Assembly (NCBI GenBank): GCA_000499405.2
Contig: HG738139.1
Span: forward strand, 9,262,616 to 9,326,615
Source: Onchocerca volvulus
Lineage: Eukaryota; Nematoda; Chromadorea; Rhabditida; Onchocercidae
Direction: 5' to 3'
Length of the DNA stretch: 64,000 bases
Shown here: positions 53,650 through 64,000 of the stretch, in pieces
Layout: each line of letters begins with the position of its first letter
How positions within the stretch are numbered: the first letter of the stretch is position 1
The notes under the pieces: model-generated
What the model saw: only the letters and a program-made list of their open reading frames with translations
The model's database searches: none
Told to the model about the DNA's origin: nothing
Made by a program: the position numbers and the translations under genes

Positions 53650-56600
53650 ATGATTTCCACTAAAACAATGATAAAGGATGAGTTCACGAAAACCAATGGC
53701 TTGGATTACGAAAAAGATTGCGACGTAGATTTGGAAAACGATGACGGTGACTATTTTGGAAATGTTTTATACTTTACATCTGCTAAATTCTTTTAGATGA
53801 TTTGTGATTGTTGTTGACCATTGTGTTCAGTACAGGGAGGGAAAAAGGCGTTTTAAAATCTTTCGAAAATTTAAGAATATATTATTTAAGAAATTTCATC
53901 CACTTTGCAAGATAGAATAGTATTAAATCTGTTCAAAATGAAATAGAAAGTGCAAGACAAATAATTCTATTATTATCAGTGATTAATGATTTGTCATGCA
54001 AGTACAATCACAAGCATGATTTATTTACACTTATTTCTATATTGGTTTTCTTTTTATTTTTTGTTTTTTAAGATTAGAAATATATGTGAGATTTTGCTGT
54101 GCCATGAACTTTTCATTTAATTCAGGATCGAGTATCGGTGGTACCAATGAAGCGAAGGACGAAAGCGAATCTACCAACGGTGAGATTCTGATATTCATAG
54201 TCTCTTCTTTAGCACTCATTATCTAACAATTCAGTTTTTTTTCCAGTAAAATGGACGATGCTACAAAAAATTGTAATAATGCAGTTCATATTAAATGACA
54301 AAAGAAAAAAAATTTTTAAGAAGTCTGAAAACTTCAGCTGCGGTAGTTTGGAAATGCTGTTTGTTATCACTAGAGTATAATAAATTTATTGAAGGGTTAT
54401 CTCAGCTAAAGTTATGAATTCAACCAAAGTGAAATGATGCGAATTTTAATAGGTTGGGTTGAATAAATTACCCGTAGAAACAATGTGGAAGCAGAAATAT
54501 AGATCCGCATTCCTTTCAAAAGACTCGCCGATTTTCAAATCATCCTGATTAGCCACTTAGTTGTTGGCAATAAATTCGTCCCTCGAAATTTTGGAATGTT
54601 TATGTTCAATATTATTTTAATCATAGTACATTCACAGCACATTGGATTGATCTGATATGAATTTGAAGTAATTGAAGTGAATTAAAATACGAAAAAAAAA
54701 ACTATTGTAGATATTGGAGAGGAGGAAAACGATGAAGGATCGGCAAGTACTTCAGGGAATAATTTATTTCATTCACAATTACTTCCTACTCAACGGCACA
54801 AACCAAATCGGGAAGCAAAAATTCTGGAGACATCCATTGCTAATTTAAAAAAGAAATTGCAAACGCAAGGTCAAACAAATTTCTCAACTTCTACTACTCA
54901 TTATCGTTAGCATCCTTTATTTATAACAATGCTGTGATTATGCTTATTTGAGAATCATTCCGGATTACCTTCTGTTCCATTCATTACTGGGAATTCAGCT
55001 CAGTATCCAGGTTACCTGCATATTCGGGTCAATCGCTATACACTATGAGTCAGTTTAATGGAACAATAGAACTGATATTTATCTTCAAAGACGACGGGCG
55101 AACTAGGGAGTGTGATTTTATGGATGTTTGTCATCTTGAACTTGAGCTGGAAGATTGTAGGTCATTGATGTTAGTATGTGGTATTTGTAAGATTATCTGC
55201 TCAGTATCTTAAAGAAAAGATTCTACGTGATATGGGGATATCTGCTTTTCTTCGAAATGAAAAAGGGAATCTCTTCGCGATAAAGTTTTGTTAGATTTAT
55301 GGAATTGGAAGAGTTAAACAAGAAATTTGAAACCATCTAGAGAAATAATTTTTGAATTTTTTTCAATTTTTTTTTTGTTTTGAAAGACTTCTTCCAAATC
55401 ATAAATCAGATGATAATTTCAGGTCTGAAGAGAGCACCTGTAGATGCAAAATCAGCATCAGCAATACGAAAAAAAGAAGATCGTTCTCAGATTACCTGTC
55501 GTACAGCTTTACGAATTACCAACGAAGATAGTGCATTCGAAATTGAAAATTGTTCAAGGGACAGCTTCGGTGAAGAAGGCCAAACAGCTGTTGGTAATAA
55601 TAATTAGATCATTTCTGAACCTATGAATGACTTAAAAAGCCAAACATACAAGATACTTCTCCGAAAAGTGCAAACATTAATGCTGTCATGATTCTGTTCA
55701 CATTAGATAAAAAAATTTTTTTTTTCATGCTATCATTATCATAACGCCTGAATCATGTTCCACGCTGTTTCCATCTGACGCTTACTGAAACGTAATGATT
55801 TTTTTATCAGTCACAATTTTATTCCATTATAGTACTCATAGTCATTCCATATAAATGTTCTTTAAAAGGCCAAATAAAACTCTTTTTGATTTTTTTGGTT
55901 GGATAACAGATTGATGTAGAAACGTTTGCACAATTGGTGTGATCTACAACACAGTATTTTGTTGTAGAAAGAAGTTTGGCTGCAATGACGAAATCGAAAT
56001 ACAGTACGTCATCTCGCAATTCACTTAATGATATAGATGAAGATGATGATGAGGATAATGAAGAATCGAAAAACGACGCATTTCTAGATAGAATATTTGG
56101 AGAAAGTGAGTACTTCAGTAATACTTCTTTTTTTTTCACATCTTGAATAAATCTTCTTCCTTTTAAAAAACTGAGCCAATTTTATTTCAAGGAACAGATA
56201 ACAATGGTTCAAAAAATTTTGCTTTATATGATGTTAATGAATCATTTGAAACTTCTTCGAATCAGGGTGCCTATATTTCTAGTGGTATGTTCTTCTTCTG
56301 GAATTTATTAATTATTTTGACTGTTTTGAACAAATTCTATTATTGTTGTAACTGATAAATCCGTTCCTTAGTTATCATCGTCAAAACAATAATAAAGTTT
56401 TTAGATATGACATTATCTGCAGCATTACGAAGAAAACGTCAACGTCGAAATCCCGTATGGCCATATTTTATAGTGAAGGATGGTGTGGCGACATGCAAAT
56501 ATTGTAACTATAGTACAAAATCTGTGTTCAGCACTAATCTGAAGGTACACCTAAGGACACACCACCATAACCTCTTTGAAGAAGTCAGTTTTTAAGATAT

Positions 56601-59600
56601 AAACGGTTAGAATATACATATTTTTTATTTGAATTCAAACTTCTTGTTGGCATCCAATTTTGAGAAAAGAAAATTTTTATGATTTCCCATCGAATTTTTT
56701 GCTAATTTGGCAGAGACCTGGAAAATTTGATAGAATCGTCAGTGATACTCCATACTGAGTGACTGATTGCCTTTAATTGCCAGTCTCAGAAAATAAAATC
56801 GTCTTTCTCCTCCAGTTTTGCTAAGGAATTATAGGCGACATTGGCTTTTTTTTGAGAGCTGGAATTCTGAAACAAGCAAAGAATTTGGGATAAGATCTTT
56901 GATATCAAGGTTTCCTTGTCCACTATATGAAAGAGAGGGTTCAGTATCCATATGATTTGAATATTTCTTTGTTTCGTGAAAAGATAATTTTTTCTCGGTT
57001 AGCTGTTATAGGCAATAATTATTCAAAGAATGATACCTTCAATGGAGAGTTTATTAGTGTTGAGTGAGTTTACGATAGTTGATAAAAATATCGCTCGATA
57101 ATTAGAATATGGAGTTCTCTTCTTGATTGTTGATAGCTGAAATATTTGTTGGAAATATAATAGAAATATTTTCTGGGAGATGGTTGATGATGGAGACATG
57201 TTGAATGAGAATTGAAGAAGTACCGCTCGCCGTGTTACCCAAAAAATCATTTCTGAACCGAAATTCCTTTTCTCCAACCGATAGCAACCATATTCCCATC
57301 ATTGTACACTAGCTAGGTTATAAGACCAGAAGCATTTTACATGTGAATTAGTTCCTAGTATTTACTACTGAAGATAAAGCTTGGTAATTGCAAAGATGAG
57401 AATTACATTACATATCGTAACATTCGCTGAAGTCCATCTTGAGTGATGACTCATGTAGAAATATTCAAACAAAAATATTTGATTATTTCAATATTTTCAT
57501 GATAAAATCATTTCGATCTTTTTCGACATTTTGGACTGAATGTGTGATATTATGATTTCTGATGTCATGCGTGATATTATGATTTCTGTATCATGAGTGC
57601 ATAATATTATGATTTCTGATGATGTGTTTTGATAACCTAAAAAGAAATAATAGCAAATGAATTTATTTGTTCCTTTTCTCCAACCATATTCCCATCATTG
57701 CCATACAGAAAGTTTTCAAAGTCAAAAATGAATATGATTGATGATGGATCGGGAAAGATTTTGATGAGAAGAGAGACATTAATGATCCTTAAAGAAAATA
57801 CGATGATTGGATGAGTTGAATATGAAGATTCGAAAGCATAATTGTGTTAAATTTTTGTAATTCTTAATAGTTTTTGGAAAACAATGTTCATAATTGAAAT
57901 TGTAGGTCCTCAAAGCAGAGGAAGAACAACAGGAACAAATGACACTTCAGAATTCTTTCTTGACTACATGTACAACAACAACAACAACAACAACAACAGC
58001 AGCAGCAGCAGTAACAGCAAAAACTCCTTTCATGCACCACGTAACGACTACTGCTCTACCGGCAATTGGAAGATGTAGCAATGGTGGTAGTAATGCTAAT
58101 AGTAATAATTCTAACAATAATACACTTTTAACTACTGGTTCTAATCTAAGCAATGCTGCAGTTCTATTGGGCATACTAAATCAGACCGGTGGTTTTCCGA
58201 ATAGTTCGGTAATTACTACCAGCACTACCCCTACCACTAGTATCACTACAATAAGTAATAAAATTCCCGCATTGTCTACCACACCGCGGAATATTTTGAA
58301 CTTCCCGAAAGCATTTTCGGAACCACAACTTCCATTGGATTATTTAAAAACTACACCAGATCTCGCAAGGAATTTACCGGAATTCCTGAAAGCTATCTCG
58401 GATGCTTCAGCAAAATCTGCTACAAATGCACCATTAAATCAGACAAAGACGCTTCTTACTGGTGACAGTGAAAGATTGGAAACATTCAACAAAGTATCAC
58501 AAAGTAAGTTGGGAAATATAAAGAAATGATAAATTGTTCATGTCACACTTAATATTCTGTCTGTCATCTTGGTCTGTAGTACTTAATTCTCATTATTTGA
58601 GCAATCAAAAATTCTTTCTACATAATTTGAAAATGTATTCTTTTACATGTAGAAAGTTACATAACGTAGAGATCTCTATGAGTTTTCTCGAAATTTGGAC
58701 TAATCAAGGGACAAGTATACTAAAGCTTCCAGATGTAGCAGAGATGAAACAGTTTACTGATATTTCCTCATAAAAATAAATATTTCAAGATTTGTTCAAA
58801 AATCGGTTTCATTTCCTCTTTTTAAATGATAGTTTAAATTTAAATTGTTTTCATTTATTTGCATCGTTTTTGCTGTGATAAACAAACATCTTAAGTGATG
58901 AGCAATGCATAGTGCTTAACTGCGCTGAATTGGAAGCTTTAAGTATCATTCCAATGAAGTAACATCATATATTTGTAACAGTCTTAATTTGAATGCTTTT
59001 TTGCTAGTTTTTGCTATTTAATAATAATATCCTCTCTTTTTGTACGCTGGCAACAAGCTTTTTTGACTTTCCAGACTCGGTTAATTTCCAGTTTATGCCA
59101 TCTGAAGCTACTGATTATTCGAAGAAGCTATTTTGCAGATTCTCCGTTGTCTTATAATATAACTTGTACGAGTGGTAAAATTGACAAAATTACTTCCCCA
59201 CTGGGTAATCAATCAGCAATTGTTTTAAAAAGGCGGCGTTTACGAAGACATCCTGTATGGCGATTTTTCAAGGATGTCGGTGATGGCAGTAAAGTAAGTA
59301 ACTTTTTCAGCTCATCATTTTTCTCTCAAATATATAAAATTACAAATAATTCAATTACAACACATCAGTGATCATATTTCCATATTTATTTAGAAGTCCT
59401 TATTAGAAATTCTTATTAAATGATTACCGAATTTTCATTTATACTGGTTTGATAGCAAATGTTTCGGAATGAAATTTTATGTACTAAATCTTAATTCTGT
59501 TGTATGCATAATTTATATCTGGGTTAATCTGTATGATCTAGATTTTTCGAAATTTTGTAAATCATTTCAAAAAGATTGTTTATTTCAGACGGTGAAATGT

Positions 59601-62600
59601 GTTAATTGTCCATTTAGCACTTCATCACCATTCAGTACAAATTTGAAAATGCACCTGAAAGCACACCATAAAAGTGATTATCGATTGATTTTGATATTGG
59701 AATCACGACAACGTCTGGAAGAGGGAATCAGTCCTGTTCCAGAATCAGTTCAGATACCTCCATCTCCTTTAAAAAAGTAAGTTATAATTTATAATTCATT
59801 TTTATGAGACAGTCGGTGAGAGCAGTTGAATTAAAAATTAATGTTATCACTCGTAGTCATTATCATAGTTTGTGGCATCAAATATAATTATTATACATCT
59901 CTCACTTCCTTTCCTCTCATACCTTTTCCTCCGGCTTCTCACTAATAAATTACTCTTTTTATGGGATAGAAATGATTTCCGTGATGGAGAAGATAATACC
60001 TATATGATCTCTTCTCAAAAAGCGAATAAAATTGTGAGTCTAGTATCGTGGAATGATGAATTATGCCTTCGATTGCTGGAAATGCATTTAGCTACTAAGA
60101 TCTATTCAGTGCACTTCGAGTTTATCCTTAAAATAACTGTAGCTCTTCTCATTGCATCAATTCGAGAATGCTGCATAAAAGAATAAGGCTAATAAACATA
60201 TGTTGGATTCTCAGAAACCTTACTGCTTGATCAAGAAAACAATTACAAAAAATAGTTTTTGGAACATGGTATGAAAGTACCTCATCAATTTGTAAGTTCT
60301 GAAAAAGAACTCGAATAAATATTCTAGATCTTCCAGTTCTAAACATCTAGTTGATCATATAATCAATCTGTTTATATTAAATTTATTATTAGATATGGGG
60401 CTTCAGTAGGATTCAGCTTTAACTCATTTTATTTAAAAATAAGAAATTGAAGAATCATTACTGCTGATGATCTACTGAAATTAGATAATGTGACCTACCG
60501 GTACAAAAGTAAACGGAAGTAATAAATAGATTTTTTCCTTTCTATTTTTCGGGATTTATATACCAGATTGACAATGTGGATTTTGCATTATTAGACCAAA
60601 CAGTCGCAACCAATGTAAATTATCTAGAAAGGAAGTAAATGCAGAGTATGCGGTCAACTTTGTGGCTTTTTTTTTCTTTTTTTGACATAGTGAAAAAACA
60701 TGCAATAAATGGGTGATTATTTCTACATGCAGAAGCAACAGCGAAGACGCAAATATCAGTAGTGCGGAAGAAGAACCAACGGAAGCGAAGAAAAGATCCT
60801 TAAGGTATGTATTAAAAAATAACTTTTTGGATTTTTGATATGAAACAGATCAAGGCAAAACAAGTCAATATCAGATATCTCTCTTCAAGTTAGTTATATT
60901 GCAGGCATATTTAGAATTGATATGACACTAACTTCACTGAATGACATCGGTTAAGGATATTAATAAAATGGAAAGATTTTTTCGTTCCGATCTACTTGAC
61001 TGTTTGACATTTTAGTGCAGGGTCTTTTGAGGACGAAAGTTTCACATCTATGACTAATACGGAACGTGTCAAAGCAATGATTGAAATGGCAGCAGCAAGT
61101 CAAACACAGTCGATGGACTTACAATGTTAGTTTATTTTTTATAGTTTGTTAAATTTAAGTTTCGCACCAATTTCAATGGAACTATCCTGCATAGCACTTC
61201 AGACCTGTCAAGTATTGACATGAAATAAACTTACTGAGATTATTCCATTACTGTTTCGTGCTTTGGAACTCAAGTTTTCATAAAAACTCGTCCATTCCCT
61301 CTTTCTCTCCTCCCTTCCTTTTCTCCTACCCTTTCTTTCGTGCATTGTGTTATGAAAAATTACTATTACGAACATATTAATTACCATTCATTATAATTTT
61401 ACCGTTAGGATTATATTGAAAATAATAGCAAAAAATCTAATAAAATTTGGGATGAAGATTTTCATTAAATTTTTATTCAGATTCATTCAAATCATTTTTC
61501 TTTCCCTTCCCCTTCTTTCCATATTCAAGGTTAATATGATCCTCATATTATTATACTGTAGTAATTTATTAGTGAGATCCTCATATTATTAAATACTAAA
61601 GTAGTTTCCAGCTCTGCATATTTTATTTTGAGTTCAGAATCCAATTTATTAAACTCCAAAAACCAGGTCTTAATGTCTAATGACTACGGAAACTTGAATA
61701 ATGATGAAAATAATTTCAGGAAGCTCCATTCCTATATCCTTTTTCTTTCATGGCCATGTTTCATACATTTCTTGTTTATTTGTTAGAAAAATATTATATC
61801 TAATTTAAAAAATTCAAAAAAAGAACACATGTTAAAAGTGAAACAAATTCTGACAGGCCGTGCAAATGGTATATCCGGATATTATGAAAATGCTTATTTA
61901 ATTGTTATTCAGATTCAAATGTTGATTACATTACAAACAAAAGCGCTGGTTTTGGTTCTGATGAAACATCAGGTTTACTTGATACCAATTTGTTAATGCG
62001 TCTTGGTCTCGCGAAATCGGATTTACTACCATCAAAATCACCGTTACAGAATAAATTTTTAAATACTCAAACCTCTATTCGAAATCATCTGATAAATGCT
62101 CATATTTCAACTCCTTTGGATACAACGAAATCCGTTAGGTGAGTGTTTAACCGTAATTTTCAAATCTCAAAATTTAAGGTTACAAATTTCACTTTCTTTT
62201 TTTTTCTGCAAATCGATGGGAATGTATAAAAATTGCTAAAGAAAAAACACCAGATGGAAGTTCTGAAGTTAAACAAATCACTGTATCTCGCTGATATGGT
62301 ATCATAAGAAGTGAATGTCTTTGCAATAGATAATACTTTACAGTATCGAATATTTCATCGTAAAATGAATTTCATCGAATGATTGCTATTCTTGGAAAAT
62401 TGTCTTTTGCAAAAGTTCATTCAATAACATCTTCCTTACATTCAAATCATATTTTTAACTTTCGCTTATATTTTAGTTATTAATAACTTTAAATACCTAA
62501 ATTGATTTTTTCTTTTTCTTGTTCCAGTTTTCTTCTATTTTATTGAATTATTTCAGGACAATAAGTAAAAGATTGCCGACAGGCGAAGTAGTGAAAGTAC

Positions 62601-63569
62601 GCCAAACACGTAAAAGTATTGAAAATTTAGTGACTAACATAAGTGCCACAACATCTGCTGCAGCAACTGCTACTATTAATACTACCAAACCAATTGTCCC
62701 ATCTCGTGATCTAACAGTTAAAAGTATCACCTTTGAACAACTTAATGCTATTAAATCTGCAAGAGATATTGCTCTCGCGAAATTTTTGGCTAAAGCAAAT
62801 GCGTTCCAATTACTTGAACTACCTGAATTTAAAGTAATTACTTTTTTTTTTTGAAATTTTTATGCTTTTGATCAAAATTTTCTTTATGAAATCATAATGC
62901 TTTAGATGAGTTTTTAATCGGTAATGAGGATTTTTATTATGAATTTCAAAGAATTAAAAAAAGCATCAATCTTTGACTAAATTCATTTGAGCTGTTCTGA
63001 ACAATAATATGCCGCACTAAATTCATTTGAGCTGTTCTGAACAATGATATGCCGCAACAACACCAAATAATCTCCTATTAAATCATTTTAGAACCATCAA
63101 TCTCCGTTTTACACTTCGTAATTTCAATCACTTATTTCTTTGAATACAGTCAAGGAATTGTTTTTCTCTTAGTAGACAATCTTCATCGATTGTTAGCAAC
63201 ATTTAAAAAAAAAAATGAATTTATTACAAATTAAATTCTTGCTTGTTGTAATAATATGCCTTTACTTTTTTGAAGAATTGATTTACTTGGAATTTTTTTC
63301 TATTCACAAATTTTCCGCATTTTCAGTGATATTTCTCCACATTTTTGCTTTTTTTTTTTAGATGAGATAACTTTTCCGAATCTTTAAAGATATTATTAGC
63401 ACCTTATATACGATTTTTTTTTATTTTTCAGCAATTTGTGGATATACTGGATCCTACTTATCAAATACCTCAAAGTAGTTATTTGAAACGACTGCTGGAA
63501 TCTACAACGGGTGATCATGATCTGCCATCAGAACATCTTCTGAATATCATTCAAGATCAGGGAGAATAA
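53650..63569 (+). CDS. Double-BED zinc-finger protein with hAT-like C-terminus
   Basis: Probable nuclear DNA-binding protein derived from an hAT transposase. Fifteen exons: 53650-53746, 54126-54179, 54711-54869, 55423-55593, 55968-56105, 56192-56284, 56405-56583, 57906-58503, 59139-59293, 59589-59776, 60733-60804, 61016-61125, 61913-62138, 62557-62833, 63432-63569. 2655 nt, 884 residues, every phase agreeing. The acidic N-terminus (DIDEDDDEDNEES) leads to BED finger 1 (about 249-293): VWPYF, Cys268/Cys271, FSTNLKVHLRTHHH with His286 and His290/291. A Thr/Ala-rich linker encoded by an ACA/GCA tract (about 57970-58015) follows. BED finger 2 (about 530-576): VWRFF, Cys552/Cys555, FSTNLKMHLKAHHK. 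The C-terminus has LAKFLAKANAFQLLELPEFK then QFVDILDPTYQIPQ, the segment that follows BED fingers in hAT/ZBED transposases. The RNase H-like catalytic and dimerisation domains are absent. Start: first in-frame ATG. I cannot name the orthologue. Confidence 0.9.
57543..57625. repeat. 27-30-bp tandem repeat, 3 copies
   Basis: GTGATATTATGATTTCTG with variable 8-12-bp tails, in intron 7 of the double-BED gene. Confidence 0.9.
62976..63055. repeat. 40-bp tandem duplication (2 copies)
   Basis: ACTAAATTCATTTGAGCTGT and the following 20 bp repeat with a single difference (ATAATATG/ATGATATG), in the last intron of the double-BED gene. Confidence 0.95.
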
Positions 63570-64000
63570 TATACATGACAAATGGTATATTATCAGTAAT
63601 CCATCATCCAAATGCTTTTATTTAATTTTTTAGTCATTTTCGTAATCAAGCTCTGTTCACAATAATAAGAATCATTGTACTGCAGGGTAATAATACCTTT
63701 TCATTTATTTTTTGCCACATTTCACTAATTTATTATTTGAAAAAAAAAGAACTTCACATTGTCCTGTCCGTGGTTAATTATGTGTCTAGCATCATAGTTT
63801 TTTAATTAATTCAGGCATAAATTTTGGCTCCAAACGTCAAGTGCTTATCATTTATTTTAGAGACGCCTGTTAACATTCTTCTGTTAATATCTTTATATGT
63901 TTTTGCAGGAAACAGATTTACTCACTTTTGTTCAACTTTGGATACAGCATTTCGTTTGCAGTATCGCAGATATTGCTGGAATCTATATTTAGATGATACA
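63570..64000. other. 3' flank of the double-BED gene
   Basis: 3' UTR and downstream DNA. A TTTTTGCAG acceptor-like site at 63900-63908 is followed by short open frames to the window edge. It could begin the next gene, but the evidence is too thin to call. Confidence 0.4.

Noticed and set aside
55444..55626. Alternative frame MQNQHQQYEKKK in exon 4 of the BED gene
   Set aside because: It does not match the phase of the flanking exons; the GLKRAPVDAK frame does on both sides.
57884..58078. Asn/Ser-run frame on the plus strand
   Set aside because: Alternative frame of the same trinucleotide tract; the frame reading VLKAEEEQQEQ continues finger 1 in phase and is open for about 600 nt.
57947..58174. 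Minus-strand Val-rich frame
   Set aside because: Shadow of the ACA/GCA Thr-Ala tract in exon 8 of the BED gene.

Overview
The window looks like nuclear DNA from a nematode, probably an AT-rich parasitic one of the filarial/spirurid type. The grounds are: a very AT-rich background (by eye, not counted); genes broken into many small exons; introns that end in the nematode TTTTCAG/TTTNAG acceptor; acceptor-like sites just 5' of several start codons, as expected for spliced-leader trans-splicing; and protein sequences closest in my memory to nematode orthologues (the RPS-21 sequence especially). The species assignment is inference. I rebuilt exon structures by hand. In four complete genes every splice phase agreed and the summed CDS was a multiple of three (POR 2064 nt, RIOK3 1521 nt, SH2B 1494 nt, double-BED protein 2655 nt).

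Layout. 1-4494 (+): 3' part of a gene for a Gln-rich, AT-hook nuclear protein with repeated basic YHxMSxEERRxxN units; its 5' end lies off the left edge. 6396-11771 (-): RIO kinase 3, containing one apparent GC-AG intron. 12641-12878 (-): last two exons of an unrecognised gene lying between RIOK3 and POR. 13713-18083 (-): complete NADPH-cytochrome P450 reductase. 19557-20844 (-): tentative small secreted-protein gene that starts 21 nt after the stop codon of the next gene. 20866-21401 (-): ribosomal protein S21. 24736-29910 (-): a complete SH2B/Lnk/APS adaptor with phenylalanine-zipper, PH and SH2 domains and a C-terminal NNxYxY tail. Six minus-strand genes or gene fragments therefore follow one another in the first 30 kb, and some close pairs could be operonic.

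30-53.6 kb is gene-poor. It holds microsatellites, tandem repeats rich in GATA/TTATC, a 202-bp element with perfect 33-bp terminal inverted repeats, and a few isolated open segments with splice-like borders (34.6, 35.0, 40.3 and 45.2 kb) that may be exons of a long-intron gene or relics. 53650-63569 (+): a 15-exon gene for a protein with two BED zinc fingers and a short hAT-transposase-like C-terminus but no catalytic domain, probably a domesticated transposase derivative.

There is no sign of bacterial genes, CRISPR, rRNA or recognisable tRNA. The genes do not form one pathway: they cover translation (RPS-21, RIOK3), microsomal electron transfer (POR), receptor-tyrosine-kinase/insulin-type signalling (SH2B) and two putative DNA-binding regulators.
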